Under the pieces are notes generated by a model. That model was not told the origin of the DNA. It did not search any database and worked only from the letters and a program-made list of their open reading frames with translations. Positions 1-10,500 of a DNA stretch of 64,000 nt are shown here, in pieces. Origin of the DNA: Bacillota bacterium (GTDB lineage: Bacteria > Bacillota > Sulfobacillia > JABLXB01). The stretch covers positions 186,001-250,000 of the forward strand of contig JABLXB010000002.1 of NCBI GenBank assembly GCA_013178305.1, given 5' to 3'. The number at the start of each line of letters is the position of its first letter. Position 1 is the stretch's first letter. The position numbers and the translations under genes were made by a program.

Positions 1-306
1 CTCTGCCAGGAGGCGTGCCCCGTCGGCGCCATAGGAAGGTGCGAGGCGACGGGCGCCCTTGAAGTCGACTCCAGGCGGTGCCTCGGCTGCAAGATGTGCG
101 TCACCGCCTGTCCCTTCGGCGGTATGGCATACGACCCCGACCGCGGGCAGGCGATAAAGTGTGACCTCTGCGGCGGCGACCCCGAGTGCGTGCGGATGTG
201 CCCATTCGGCGCCCTCACGTTCATCAGAGAAGAGAAATACGCGCAGGTCAAACGCCGTGAGGCGGCGCGTAAGCTCGCCGGCCTTCTCGACCTGGTGGGG
301 AGGTGA
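1..306 (+). CDS. 4Fe-4S ferredoxin subunit, 5' truncated by window edge
   Basis: The reading frame is open from base 1, so the true start lies upstream of the window. The visible 101 residues carry clustered cysteines in three groups: a CxxxCP group at the very start, CLGCKMCVTACP, and CDLCGGDPECVRMCP. This is the pattern of a polyferredoxin electron-transfer subunit with at least two [4Fe-4S] clusters. Its TGA overlaps the GTG start of the aldehyde oxidoreductase gene, so the two are translationally coupled. By family knowledge such subunits shuttle electrons between the tungsten enzyme and ferredoxin or another carrier. The total number of clusters cannot be given because the N-terminus is missing. 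Confidence 0.9.
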   Translation, partial: LCQEACPVGAIGRCEATGALEVDSRRCLGCKMCVTACPFGGMAYDPDRGQAIKCDLCGGDPECVRMCPFGALTFIREEKYAQVKRREAARKLAGLLDLVGR

Positions 307-2237
307 CGGGCGTGTTCAGGTATAAGGGATACACCGGCAAGTACCTCGAAGTCGACCTGTCGACAGGCAGCGTGGAGGTGTTGCCCATCGACGAAGCCCT
401 GGCGGAGGCTTTCCTCGGGGGCAGCGGCTTCGGGACGAATCTCCTGTGGCGCCGCGTGCCGGCCGCCGTCGACCCCCTTTCTCCGGACAACCTGCTGATA
501 TTCGCCACCGGACCGCTCAACGGCACGCTCATGCCGAACAGCGGCCGGATGGAGATGATAAGCAAGTCCCCGCTCACCGGCATCTATGGCGACTCGAACA
601 CGGGCGGGTTCCTCGGGCCCGAGTTGAAGTTCGCCGGCTTCGACATGGTGGTGATCCGCGGGAAAGCGCCGGAACCCGTGTACCTTTGGATAGAGGACGG
701 AAAGGCGGAAATCCGTAGCGCGAAGCACCTGTGGGGCAAGGACACCGTCGAAACCGAGGACGCGCTGGTGGAGGAACTCCACGACCCCGGCGTCAAGGTG
801 GCCTGCATCGGCCCGGCGGGCGAGAACCTCGTCCGGTACGCGTGCATACAGGCGACATCGTCACGCTCCTTCGGGCGCACCGGCGGCGGCGCGGTCATGG
901 GGTCGAAGAACCTCAAGGCCATGGCCGTACGCGGGTTCGGGGCGGTGAGGATCGCCGACCCCGACGGATTCTACCGCGTGGCCGTGCGCTGCCACGAAGG
1001 CATCAAGTCTAACGAGATATACCCTGCGGTCCATCGCTACGGTACCCCCGGCATCGTCTCGCTGATGAACGTCATCGGGCGATTCCCCACGAAGAACTTC
1101 CAGCTCGGCGGATACGCGGACGCCGACAAGATCAACGCCGAAGCGCTGCGCGCCGGCTTCTTCGTGAAGGACATCGCCTGCTTCGGGTGTCCGGTCGCGT
1201 GCGACAAGATATACCGCGTGAATGAGGGCGAGTACGCCGGCACGACCGTCAGGAGCTTCGAATACGAGACCATCAACGCGTTCGGCGCGAACATCCTCAA
1301 CCCGAAGCTCGACGCGATACTCAAGGCCAGCGACATCTGCGACAGGCTCGGGCTCGACTCGATCACGACCGGACGGTGCATTTCGTTCGTAATGGAACTC
1401 CTCGACCGCGGGATCCTTACGCGCGCCGGCGTGGACGGTCTCGATCTGACCTGGGGCAACGTCGAGGCGGCGATGGAACTGGTGCGGAGGATCGCCTACA
1501 GGCAGGGGGTCGGGACGCTGCTCGCGGAGGGCGTGCGCCGCGCTGCAAAGGAGATCGGCAAGGGCGCCGCGGATTACGCGATGGATGTCAAGGGGCAGGA
1601 AATCGCCGCTCAGGACGGCCGCGCACAGCAATCGATGGGGCTCGCCCACGTCACCTCCAGCAGGGGCGCGGACCATCTGAAGGCGTTCCCCACCATTGAC
1701 GAGACGGGTTATCCCACCGAGGCGCGGCGCCGTTACGGCGACGCGTACCTGCCGGACATGGCCGACCCCCGTTCGACGAAGTACAAGGGTTTCCTCGTAA
1801 AGGACGGTGAGGATTACGCCGCCGTGGTTGACTCGACGGGGACCTGCAAGTCCGGCGGCAACTTCGTCCTCGCCCAGATCTACTGGGACGACGTGGCCGA
1901 GGCGGTCAGGTACGCGACGGGGATGGACATCGACGTAGTGGGACTGAAAGCCGCCGGAGAGCGCATCGTCAATCTGCAGCGGGCTTACAACGCCATTCAC
2001 GGGATATCCCGCAAGGACGACACGCTGCCCAAGCGGTTCATCGTGGAGCCTAACTACCAGGCTACCCCGGAGGGCGCCGTGTGCAGGCTGCACGAGATGC
2101 TCGATGACTACTACCGGCTCCGCGGCTGGGACCGCGAGGGGCTCCCGACCGCCGAAACCCTGCGCAGGCTGGGACTGGAAGACACGATCCCGCGGCTCGA
2201 GAGCGAACTGGCCGGTCGCCCGTCCAGGAGCCCGTAA
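303..2237 (+). CDS. aor: Aldehyde:ferredoxin oxidoreductase (tungsten-pterin enzyme)
   Basis: Predicted product of 644 residues, the usual size for the AOR family. It oxidises aldehydes to carboxylic acids and passes electrons to ferredoxin, using a tungsto-bispterin cofactor and one [4Fe-4S] cluster. Visible hallmarks are the glycine-rich GGGAVMGSKNLKA (about residues 194-206), the cluster ligands C293, C296 and C300 in IACFGCPVAC, and a fourth candidate cysteine in DSTGTCKSGGN near residue 510. The GTG start overlaps the stop of the upstream ferredoxin gene, which supports a two-subunit complex. In fermenters such enzymes dispose of aldehydes from amino-acid breakdown or reduce acids. The substrate cannot be told from sequence. 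A MoaD-like protein about 12 kb away could help build the pterin cofactor. Confidence 0.95.
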   Translation: MTGVFRYKGYTGKYLEVDLSTGSVEVLPIDEALAEAFLGGSGFGTNLLWRRVPAAVDPLSPDNLLIFATGPLNGTLMPNSGRMEMISKSPLTGIYGDSNTGGFLGPELKFAGFDMVVIRGKAPEPVYLWIEDGKAEIRSAKHLWGKDTVETEDALVEELHDPGVKVACIGPAGENLVRYACIQATSSRSFGRTGGGAVMGSKNLKAMAVRGFGAVRIADPDGFYRVAVRCHEGIKSNEIYPAVHRYGTPGIVSLMNVIGRFPTKNFQLGGYADADKINAEALRAGFFVKDIACFGCPVACDKIYRVNEGEYAGTTVRSFEYETINAFGANILNPKLDAILKASDICDRLGLDSITTGRCISFVMELLDRGILTRAGVDGLDLTWGNVEAAMELVRRIAYRQGVGTLLAEGVRRAAKEIGKGAADYAMDVKGQEIAAQDGRAQQSMGLAHVTSSRGADHLKAFPTIDETGYPTEARRRYGDAYLPDMADPRSTKYKGFLVKDGEDYAAVVDSTGTCKSGGNFVLAQIYWDDVAEAVRYATGMDIDVVGLKAAGERIVNLQRAYNAIHGISRKDDTLPKRFIVEPNYQATPEGAVCRLHEMLDDYYRLRGWDREGLPTAETLRRLGLEDTIPRLESELAGRPSRSP

Positions 2238-2308
2238 ACGAGGTCTCCGAACGAGCGCCAGCGATGGTCCGGAGATCCTGGAGGTGCCCAAACGCATCCC
2301 TCCGTCTC

Positions 2309-2950
2309 TCAGGCCTTGCCCATCGCTGCTATCCGCTCGGCCTTCGTCCTGAACGTCTTGACTATTCGGGCCAGATACGGGGGCGCGGAGGATGCGCGCC
2401 CGAAGGCCAGCAGCGAGTCCCTGTATGCCCCGCACCTGCACAACGATATACCCGCGAGGTTCCAGAGCGTCGAGTCGCCGCCCTCCATCTTCAGGGCGTT
2501 CCTGAACTCATCAATTCCCCCCGCCCTGTCACCGAGCACCTTGTGCAGGAGGAGCCCCTTCTCCAGGGTGCAGTCTGTATCCAGCGCAGGGCTTTCGGCG
2601 AGTCGTTCGAGGCGAGCCCTCGCAACCCTCGCGTACCGCGTGAGTATCATGTTGGTATCCACCCAGGCCGCGAGGAATACGGCGATCGACGCGATGCCGG
2701 CGGGCGACGTGGTCCGCCCTCCGGCCAAGACGCGCGCTGCGAGGAACGGCGCCAGGAAGGCGAGCCCCCTGTACGTCTGCCCGAGGATGTTGTACGGGAC
2801 GAGCATTATCCATCCCCAGAAGGCGATGCCCAGCGCCATGAGGATGTTTATGGACTTCCTGTCGGTACCGTAAGCACGGACCACGTAGTCCCGGAGTGCT
2901 GCGTCGCCACCGAAAGCCGCCGGGTCGGTAAGCAGTACATCCTGCTGCAA
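2309..2950 (-). CDS. Hypothetical membrane protein with TPR-like C-terminus
   Basis: I do not recognise a named family. The 213-residue product starts at a TTG preceded by GGAGGG nine bases upstream. Around residues 35-110 there are about three hydrophobic stretches (ILMALGIAFWGWIMLV, GLAFLAPFLAARVL, GIASIAVFLAAW), so it is probably membrane-bound. Residues about 125-190 look helical, and a segment reading TLWNLAGISLCRCGAYRDSL resembles a TPR-type helix pair. It is convergent with the AOR gene (71 bases between stops) and its 5' end faces the AraC-type regulator gene. No enzymatic motif is visible. It could be an assembly or scaffolding protein, but that is only a guess from its architecture. 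Confidence 0.6.
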   Translation of the reverse strand: MQQDVLLTDPAAFGGDAALRDYVVRAYGTDRKSINILMALGIAFWGWIMLVPYNILGQTYRGLAFLAPFLAARVLAGGRTTSPAGIASIAVFLAAWVDTNMILTRYARVARARLERLAESPALDTDCTLEKGLLLHKVLGDRAGGIDEFRNALKMEGGDSTLWNLAGISLCRCGAYRDSLLAFGRASSAPPYLARIVKTFRTKAERIAAMGKA

Positions 2951-3101
2951 GCAGGCATTCCCTCCTTCGCCGCGGCAACTCGCGTACGTCCCGGCTCAGT
3001 CGGTAATACTGCAAGTGCCCCTGATAATCCTGTCAACGGGCAGGCTGGGTCCGGACGCAGCGGGTAACCCGGCCCTGGAGACGGGGTCCTGGCGCTTCTG
3101 C

Positions 3102-3107
3102 TATAAT
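3102..3107 (+). promoter_or_regulatory. Perfect -10 box immediately before the AraC-type regulator start
   Basis: TATAAT lies six bases before the ATG at 3114, so transcription from it would begin at about the A of the start codon and give a leaderless mRNA. No good -35 hexamer is seen at 16-18 bases upstream, and no ribosome binding site precedes this ATG. Confidence 0.45.
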
Positions 3108-3113
3108 CCAGTT

Positions 3114-4316
3114 ATGGACGCATCCGATCCCGCCGGGACAGGCAGATTCCAGGAGACCAGATGGGGCAATTTCACCTGGTTGCGTGAGCCCTCCGACCCG
3201 GGTCGCGGCAGGTTGAGTATAGCCATGACCCGCTTCAACCCCGGCGCCCACCAGCCCCCGCACCGCCATGCATCCGAGGAGCAGCTCATTTACGTCATAT
3301 CGGGCGGGGGCACTTCCGTCTACGACGGCGAGACGACAAACCTCGCCCCGGGCACCATCAGCCACATGCACGCCCACGGCATACACGAGGTGTGGGCTTC
3401 GCAGAGCGGTCTCGAAATGCTGATGGTGTTCGTCCCGGCGCCCGTCGACGTGCCGGCGGTCCCGCGTGGGCGGCTGGGCTTCGACCGGTCAATCCTCGGG
3501 TCAGTGCTGGCTGAGCAGATGATCCTCGAGTACGTCCGCAGGCTTGGCTCCCTCCTCGACATGGGAATCGCGCTTGCGGATCCCGCGGGCCGCATGCTCA
3601 TCGAACCAGTCAACGCCCCGCCGGAATGCGTTTCGAAGTGCTTCCTCCGGGCACGGGGGCCATGGAAGGCTCTGGGCCAGGTGAACCAGGACACGATTAT
3701 CGAGTGCTGTCCGGGCAATTACTTTGTCGCCGTCCCCGTGCTGGAATCCACGACTGGCGAACTGAGCCCGCTGTACCTGTTCGCCGGTCCCGTGAACCTC
3801 GGGCCCGAGCGCGCGGTCCCACGAAGCAGGCTGTATACTGCAGCGGAGGCCACGCAGACGCTGGCGAACCTGATCGAGACCGTCGCCAAGCAGAAAGAAC
3901 AGGAGCTGGTGATGGCGGCGCAGATGTTGTCCATCGGCTTACCCAAAGACCAGCGCGTCGAGCAAAGCCTGTCGCCGTACCCCGCCATCCAGAACCGCGC
4001 GGTCTCCAGGGTCGTTTCCCTCCTGCACAAGAACCCGGACAGGCGGATAAACCTGGACGAGGCCTCGCGTGTAGCCGGGTTGAACCCCTCGCATCTGTCC
4101 AGGGTTTTCCGCAGGGACATGGGCATGAACTTCGTCAGGTACGCCACGTTCGTCAAGATGGCCAGGGCTAAAGCGTTGCTTGTCACTACCGACCTCACAG
4201 TAAAGGAGATCGCCGACAGGCTCGGCTTCTCGAGCTCCGCCTATTTCGGGCAGGTATTCCGGCGTCTCGAGGGCACTACTCCCCGCTCTTACCGCGTCTC
4301 ATCAAAAAACCTATAA
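3114..4316 (+). CDS. AraC-family regulator with cupin and PocR-like sensor domains
   Basis: Predicted one-component transcription regulator of 400 residues. The N-terminal part (about 25-105) is a cupin beta-barrel with histidine-rich motif HQPPHRHASEEQ and a later HAHGIHE. The middle (about 130-260) resembles the PocR ligand-binding domain, with paired cysteines CVSKC and ECCPGN. The C-terminal 100 residues form the double helix-turn-helix of AraC proteins (LDEASRVAGLNPSHLSRVF and IADRLGFSSSAYFGQVF). The frame stays open back to a GTG at 3015, but the ATG at 3114 was chosen because TATAAT sits just before it and the cupin alignment begins there. It precedes ilvD and the decayed TRAP locus in the same direction and may have controlled them; the ligand is unknown. 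Confidence 0.85.
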   Translation: MDASDPAGTGRFQETRWGNFTWLREPSDPGRGRLSIAMTRFNPGAHQPPHRHASEEQLIYVISGGGTSVYDGETTNLAPGTISHMHAHGIHEVWASQSGLEMLMVFVPAPVDVPAVPRGRLGFDRSILGSVLAEQMILEYVRRLGSLLDMGIALADPAGRMLIEPVNAPPECVSKCFLRARGPWKALGQVNQDTIIECCPGNYFVAVPVLESTTGELSPLYLFAGPVNLGPERAVPRSRLYTAAEATQTLANLIETVAKQKEQELVMAAQMLSIGLPKDQRVEQSLSPYPAIQNRAVSRVVSLLHKNPDRRINLDEASRVAGLNPSHLSRVFRRDMGMNFVRYATFVKMARAKALLVTTDLTVKEIADRLGFSSSAYFGQVFRRLEGTTPRSYRVSSKNL

Positions 4317-4445
4317 TCTAACAATAAATTCTTAGCAGGTGACGGATCTCCCCTCGCAGAAGACTCCGACCAAAAGTCCGGCCCAGTATGTCCTCGTCGT
4401 TTCGTTCGTCTTCCTTCCGATCAAATCACTGGGAGGGGTTCACAG

Positions 4446-6110
4446 TTGATCAGCGATTCGGTTAAGAAGGGTATCGAGAGAGCACCGCACAGGTCATTGT
4501 TCTACGCCATGGGATACACCTCCGAGGAATTGTCCCGTCCGCTCGTGGCGGTGGTCAACGCCCATAACGAAGTCATCCCGGGACACCATCACCTGGATTC
4601 TCTTGCGGCAGCAGCCAAGAGAGGAATAATCGCAGAGGGCGGGACGCCCGTTGAGTTCCCGGTTATCGGGATCTGCGACGGCATCGCGATGAACCATCAG
4701 GGGATGAAGTACCCGCTCGCCTCCAGGGAACTCGTTTGCGACTCCATTGAGGCGATGATGATAGCGCACGGGTTCGATGCCATGGTGTGCATCGGCAACT
4801 GCGACAAGATCGTGCCGGGCATGCTGATGGCTGCCGCGAGACTGAACGTCCCGGCGGTCTACGTGAGTGGCGGGCCCATGCTCGCGGGCTGGCACAAGGG
4901 GAAAACAACGGACCTCATATCCGGCCCCTTTGAGGCGGTCGGCGCGTGCACCGGAGGAAAGATCTCGGAGGACGAACTCGAGCAGATAGCGATGGAAGCC
5001 TGCCCAGGGTGCGGCTCCTGCGCCGGCCTCTTCACAGCCAACAGCATGAACTGCATGGCCGAGGTATTGGGCATCGCCCTGCCGGGGAACGGCACCATCC
5101 CGGCGGTCACGGGCAAGCGCCTCCAGCTCGCGAACTACGCGGGGCGCCAGGCAGTGCGAATGCTGAAGAAGAACGTGCGTCCTCGCGACATCCTCACGCA
5201 GAAGGCGTTCGAAAACGCCATCGCCGTCGACATGGCGATAGGCGGATCGAGCAACACTGTACTCCACCTCATGGCGATCGCCCAGGAAGCAGGGGTCCCT
5301 CTGGACCTCGGCGCGTTCGATGGGATCTCGAGGAAGATGCCCAACCTGTGCAAGCTGAGCCCCGCCGGCGTCCACCACCTCGAGGACCTCGACAGGGCCG
5401 GAGGCATTCCCGCCGTACTCAACAGGGTCAAAGAGGCAGGGCTCCTCCACGCGGACGCGCTGAGCGTGAGTGGGAAGACCATCGGGGAAATCGCCACGGG
5501 CGGCCAGGTATTCAACGACTCCGTGATAAGGCGCCTCGATTCACCCTACCTGAACGAAGGCGGGCTGGCGGTACTGTACGGCAACGTAGCCCCCGAGGGC
5601 GCCGTCGTGAAGCAGTCCGCGGTCCTGCCCGAGATGATGCGCCACTCCGGCCCGGCAAGGGTGTTCGACTCGGAGGACGACGCCTTCAAAGCGATAACCG
5701 GCGGCCGCATCAAGCCCGGCGACGTAGTTGTCATCCGGTATGAAGGACCGAAGGGCGGCCCTGGTATGCGCGAGATGCTGAGCCCGACTGCCACGCTCGC
5801 GGGCATGGGCCTGGACAGCAAGGTAGCGCTCATTACCGACGGGCGTTTCTCGGGTGGGACCAAGGGCGCCTCCATAGGCCACGTTTCGCCCGAGGCTGCC
5901 GAAGGTGGGCCTATTGCGGCCGTGCGAGAGGGTGACATCATTTCCATCGACATCCCCGCCAGGAAGCTCAACGTCGAGCTATCGGCGGGGGAGATAGCGA
6001 AGCGCCTCGAGGAATGGAAGCGCCCCGAGATCCGCGCGACGAAGGGAACCTACCTGCACAGGTACGCCCGCCTCGTCACGTCGGCAAGCAAGGGTGCGAT
6101 CATGTCGTAG
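4446..6110 (+). CDS. ilvD: Dihydroxy-acid dehydratase
   Basis: Product of 554 residues, the typical length. It dehydrates 2,3-dihydroxy-isovalerate or -methylvalerate to the 2-keto acids of valine and isoleucine synthesis using an Fe-S cluster and Mg2+. Signature stretches are [31 protein letters not shown] and [14 protein letters not shown]. The TTG start has GGGAGGGG eight bases upstream. No other ilv or leu gene is nearby. Instead it follows an AraC/PocR regulator and precedes a dead C4-dicarboxylate-type transporter, a context more usual for catabolic IlvD/Edd-family sugar-acid dehydratases. The sequence itself looks like true IlvD, so I keep that name and flag the context. The 129-base gap upstream shows no T-box or other leader I can recognise. 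Confidence 0.9.
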   Translation: MISDSVKKGIERAPHRSLFYAMGYTSEELSRPLVAVVNAHNEVIPGHHHLDSLAAAAKRGIIAEGGTPVEFPVIGICDGIAMNHQGMKYPLASRELVCDSIEAMMIAHGFDAMVCIGNCDKIVPGMLMAAARLNVPAVYVSGGPMLAGWHKGKTTDLISGPFEAVGACTGGKISEDELEQIAMEACPGCGSCAGLFTANSMNCMAEVLGIALPGNGTIPAVTGKRLQLANYAGRQAVRMLKKNVRPRDILTQKAFENAIAVDMAIGGSSNTVLHLMAIAQEAGVPLDLGAFDGISRKMPNLCKLSPAGVHHLEDLDRAGGIPAVLNRVKEAGLLHADALSVSGKTIGEIATGGQVFNDSVIRRLDSPYLNEGGLAVLYGNVAPEGAVVKQSAVLPEMMRHSGPARVFDSEDDAFKAITGGRIKPGDVVVIRYEGPKGGPGMREMLSPTATLAGMGLDSKVALITDGRFSGGTKGASIGHVSPEAAEGGPIAAVREGDIISIDIPARKLNVELSAGEIAKRLEEWKRPEIRATKGTYLHRYARLVTSASKGAIMS

Positions 6111-6181
6111 GTCGGCGCCTCCGCGCACGCCATGGAGTTGCCCGTCGGAGAGAACAGATAGATCGAGGGAGGGGGATCTGG

Positions 6182-6566
6182 GTGAAAAGGTGATCGGCTT
6201 TACTTCTCGTAGCGGTGCTGGTATCGTCCCTGCTTCTCACCTCGTGCGGTGGCAGTCAGCCGGCGCAGCCCGCGCCGAAGCCCGCCGAGCAGCCCAAGGC
6301 TGAGCCGCTTAACGAGGCTATCGCCTCAGGTCTTCTGTCACTGTCCCGTAATAAGTACGTGATCCTGCTCCTGATCGACATCGTGATACTCATCGTCGGG
6401 ACGTTCATGGAGACCGCCTTTACGTCGCGGGGTCGGTGTCGGGAATCTCAATGGAGCGCATCAGCAAGGCGGTGGTGCCGATGGTTGTGGCGCTTGTCCT
6501 CGTGCTACTGATTGTCACGTACGTTCCATGGACGGTGCTGATCGTCCCAAATACCCTGGTGCCGTA
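6182..6566 (+). pseudogene. Chimeric TRAP transporter remnant (DctP start joined to DctM pieces)
   Basis: A GTG at 6182 behind a GGAGGGGG site opens a typical lipoprotein signal (hydrophobic run, then lipobox LLTSCGG), but codon 4 is TGA. After a proline/alanine linker the frame jumps near 6305 into LSRNKYVILLLIDIVILIVG, which is DctM (TRAP large permease) sequence. Near 6415 a second break shifts the frame: the other frame then reads LYVAGSVSGISMERISKAVV and continues hydrophobically to a TAG at 6564-6566, the usual DctM C-terminus. So a DctP-DctQ-DctM locus has collapsed by at least two internal deletions plus a nonsense change. It lies directly downstream of ilvD, suggesting an old dicarboxylate or sugar-acid operon. 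No functional transporter can be made. Confidence 0.85.
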
Positions 6567-6567
6567 G

Positions 6568-7473
6568 CTACCGCGAATGCAGGAGTCCGATCGCTGCCCA
6601 CCATGGCGCATATAGCAGCGCGACGCTCAGCAGCGTGAGCGCGGTGATGAATGGAGCGAACCGCATCGTTTCGACAATCCCGTAACCGTGCGGTTCGTCC
6701 TGCCCCACGAGTATGATCAAGTTCTGGAATGGGAACACGAACTGCATGTTGGATACTATGTAGACAATCAGGCAGGGTATCGCGGGGTTGAACCCCAGCC
6801 TTGTGCCCACAGGAATGAGGACCGGACCCGCGAGTGCCAACGCCGTAAGCGAACTGCCGACCAGCAGGTGCGTGACAATCACTGCGACCGCCGCCACCAG
6901 CGCGAATTCCAACACGCCGGCCGGGAAATTCACCGGCGTCAGGAGCGACGACAGCCACTCGGAGATGCCCGCGCTTCCGGCGACGTTGCCGATCGCGGAT
7001 GCTCCGGCCACGAACACAACGGTCGGCCAGCTGACACTGCGGCTCAGGTCGTCCGCGGTGAGCACCCCGCCGGTATAAGGAAGGGCCAGTCCCACCGCGC
7101 ACACAAGCGAGACCCACGCGGGGTTGACGCCGTGCAACCTGTCGGTCGCCCAGAGCACTACCGCTACCACCGTCCAGAGGAGGGTCCGCTTCTCCGCTGC
7201 GGTCATTGGGCCCATGAGACCCATCTCATCACGAAGAGCCCTGCCATCGATCTCTTCGGTGAGCTGGCGCCTCATCGCCGGGCCGAACACGGCCAGGAAC
7301 AGGGCGCAGTGAAGCGCGCTGGTCAACAGCGACGGTACGGCCATCAGCTTTGCCCAGTCGAGCCAGGAGACCGTCCTGTCAAGGAGTGAAGTGGCCGCCA
7401 GGTTCAGGGTTGAGTCCGCTGTAAGAAATGCCATGGATGTAGCCGGAGAGGCTGAGAATACCGCGAAGCACAT
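6568..7473 (-). pseudogene. 5'-truncated DASS/SLC13-type anion transporter
   Basis: The reading frame gives about 300 residues with 7-8 hydrophobic segments, including WPTVVFVAGASAIGNVAG and VTHLLVGSSLTALALAGP, which resemble the second half of divalent anion:sodium symporters (DASS, citrate/sulfate type). Full-length members have about 450-500 residues, and the whole N-terminal half is missing: 97 bases upstream lies the stop of sbcC. The first ATG at 7473 falls inside a transporter-like stretch and I see no convincing ribosome binding site. Together with the facing TRAP remnant (their ends are one base apart) this marks a deletion-prone transporter graveyard. A shortened functional half-transporter is possible but unlikely. 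Confidence 0.65.
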
Positions 7474-7570
7474 CCGCCTCAGTAGAATACCATGGTGACT
7501 GCGAACTTCGATTTGAGGGACACCGCGTTGAGCCGGGCCGCGGGCTCCAGGTGCAAGGCCCTGGCCCGTT

Positions 7571-10500
7571 TCAATTCTGTCGCATCCGGACCTGGCTGCC
7601 TCCGCCGTCTCCGGTGGCGGGAACCACTTCGAGATAGCGCGGCAGCCGGTCCCTGAGCTCCCTGACGTGACTGATGACACCGACCATCCGGTCCCTGTCG
7701 TGAAGATTCTCGAGCGCCGACACCACCAGCTCCAGTTTCTCCTCGTCCAGCGTCCCGAAACCCTCGTCGAGGAAGAAGAATCCGAGCGAGTACCTGCCAC
7801 GGAGCTGTATCTTGGACGACAGCGCCAGCGCCAGCGCCAGTGAGATGAGGAACGTCTCCCCGCCGGAAAGGGTCGAGACCGGGCGCCGGAGCCCGCCGTT
7901 GAAGTCGTCTCTTATGGTGAATCCACAGCCATCGGACAATTCAAGGGCGTAACGCTGAGCCGTCAGCCTGCCGAGCCGCTGGGACGCCTCGGCCGCCATG
8001 TCCCTGAGGTGCTCCTCCGCGATGAACTGCACGAATTTGCGTCCCTGCAGGAGTCTCGCGAGCGTGCCCGCGAGGTCCATCCGGCGCCTGAACCGGGTGG
8101 CCTCCTCCTCGAGTCGCTGCCAGGCGGAGTGCTTCTCGTTGAGTGAGGCAAGCCGGTCCCTGGCCACGGCGAGGTCCTCCCTCGCCCTGGAGAGCGATCC
8201 CGCCAGTGCGTTCAGGGTGTCCTCGAGCGCTGAGAACCCCGCCTCGTCGAACGCCCTGCCGGCAATGGCTTTCTCGAGCCGGCTCAAGTTCACCCCGATC
8301 ACCCTGCGCTGGTCGTCGTATTCCTTCATGTGTCGCTCGAGTTCGTCCTGCTCGGACTCCGCCAGCATCGCGGCTTCCGCCTGGTCCACTCCGGTGAAAC
8401 CCGCCTTTTCCAGGGCGTCGAGAAGGGCGGCGCGGACGCGGTCGAGGGACTGACTGTTGGCCTCCAGGCGGGCCCTCAGCGCCACTACCGACGTCTCAAA
8501 TCTCTCCACCCGGCTGCGCACGTCCTCATGGAGCGTGCGGGTCTGGGCGGCGGTCCGCCTTAGAGCCTCCAATTCCCCTTCGATCTCACGCGCCACGACC
8601 GTGGGCTCCCGCCCGCCTGTCACCGCATCGACCTCGGCCCGCAAGGCCTGCACCTGGTCGTCTATCCCCTCGATCTGCTTCTCTCCCGTAGCCACCGCCG
8701 TCTCCAGCGTCCTCAACTCCGAGTCCAGCCCCTGCCTGCGGGATTCAGCGCCGGCTCGCCTGTCGTGGGCATTCCTGATCCTGTCCTGTAGCGCAAACAG
8801 GGCTTTGTCGAGCGTCGCCATCTCGCGTTGCCGCGCCCTGACGGCCGCACGGTCGCGCCCTCCCCGTACTCCGTCGAACGCGGCCGCGGCGCGACTCACG
8901 GCCTGGCGACGCTGCTCCAGCAACATCCGGCACCGGTCCCTCTCGCGGGCGCCGTTTTCCCACCGGGCCAGGGCCGAGAGAACCCTGTCCCGCCAGTCTC
9001 CCACGGCCTCCCTGCGCCGCTCGCATTCACGCACGGCGCTGGTAAAAGCGTCGAGGCCGCCCGCCACCCCGCCCTCCACCGGGCGCGCGGGCGCCGGATG
9101 CTCTGTCGAACCGCACACGGGGCACGGCTGCCCGTCGACGAGCCCCGCCGCCATTAGAGGCGCCTGTGCGCGGACCCTGGCGTCATCCAGGGCCGCGCGG
9201 GCTTCCCGGAGACGCCGTTCCACCAGGTCAACCTGTTCGGCGGCGACGGCCCTCACGCCGGAGGCCGATTCCACCGGTCGTCCGGGGGCCATCTCGCCGG
9301 TGAGCGCCACCACACCCGCCCACGCCCCCGCGATCTCCCGCTCCCTGGCTTCTGCCTCGGTCGCGGCCTCACGCAGGAGGCCCTCCTGCTGCTCGAGCGC
9401 ATCGAGCGCGCGGCAGGCCAGGTCGACCAGTCGCCTTTCGTTGGGATCTATGGAGAGCCGCTCCTGTTCGGCCAGCAAGGCGGCGTATTCGCTGGCTGCG
9501 GACTGCGCCGCCGCAGCGAGATTCGCGGCGTCCGCGCGGAGCCGCGCGGCGTGCTCCGACTGCGCCTTTACCCGGGCGGCCAGCCTGGACCGCTCCTCGA
9601 CCAGGCCTCTAACGCGTGAATCCTTGCGCACCGCCTCCAGGACCACGGCCTGCCGCCGCGACAGCTCCGGGACGCCGTCCTCCAGGCGTTTCTCGGCCTC
9701 GGCGCGCTGGCCGGCCGCCTTTTCCGCGGCGGCCCTGGCGGCGTCGACACGTGCAGTCTCGTCCTGCAGGGCGCGGCCATCCTCGCGGATCTGGTCGGAT
9801 ATCCGGCGGTCCTGCTCGATCAGGGGCCGAATTGGCGCGGCCCTGACTGCCGCCGCAAGCGTCTCTCTTAACAAAGCGAACTCCGCCGAACGAGCGTCGA
9901 GCTCGCGCATCCTGGCCTCGGCGGCGTACTTCTCCACATAGAGGGCCCTCAACCCGGAGGCATCCCTGTGCCGCGTTTCAACCTCCCTGTGCCTGCCCTC
10001 CAGGTCGTCCAGCATAGCGGAATGCTCACGGACCGCTTCCTCGGCCTCCGCCACCGCGGCCCCCGAACAGTCCCCCAGGCCTCTCTGCTCACCCTCGATT
10101 TCCCGCACCCGCATTTCACAGCGGTTGAACAGGTCCCTGGCCCTGGTCGCCAGCGCGTCGCCGAACCGTTCCAGGTTGAATATGTGCTCGAGCATCCTGG
10201 CGCGCTCACCACCGGTGAGCTTCAGGAACTCGTCGAACTTTCCCTGGGGAAGCACCACCGCCCGCGAGAACTCGTCACGCCGGAGCCCGAGGAGCGCGAT
10301 CACGGCCGCCGACGTCTCTCTCGGGCCCGAAGCGATGACGATCTGGTCCTCCGCTCTCCCTCCGCCCCTTGCACCGGCGCCGGCTTCGCGGCCCGGCAGC
10401 CTCCTGAGCCGCGCCGACCTCACCCTGGCCGACTCGGGATCACCGGGTTCCCTGTCGTACCGGCGTTCGACGAGGTACCGTTCACCGCCCAGCTCGAACT

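Noticed and set aside
2238-2308. Terminator between the convergent AOR and TPR-like genes
   Set aside because: TCTCCG...CGGAGA pairs are only six bases with a 20-base loop and no T-run.
861-2441. 526-codon open frame antisense to the aldehyde oxidoreductase gene
   Set aside because: It mirrors a certain gene in a GC-rich genome, is arginine/proline-rich, and shows no domain.
4317-4445. T-box or leader riboswitch before ilvD
   Set aside because: No T-box sequence (AGGGTGGNACCGCG-like) and no terminator-type stem with T-run found.
6191-6193. In-frame TGA at codon 4 of the TRAP remnant as a selenocysteine codon
   Set aside because: It lies in a signal peptide, not an active site, and the gene has further breaks.
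8457-9941. 494-codon frame on the plus strand within sbcC
   Set aside because: Low-complexity Ser/Ala/Arg composition, shadow of the sbcC coiled coil.
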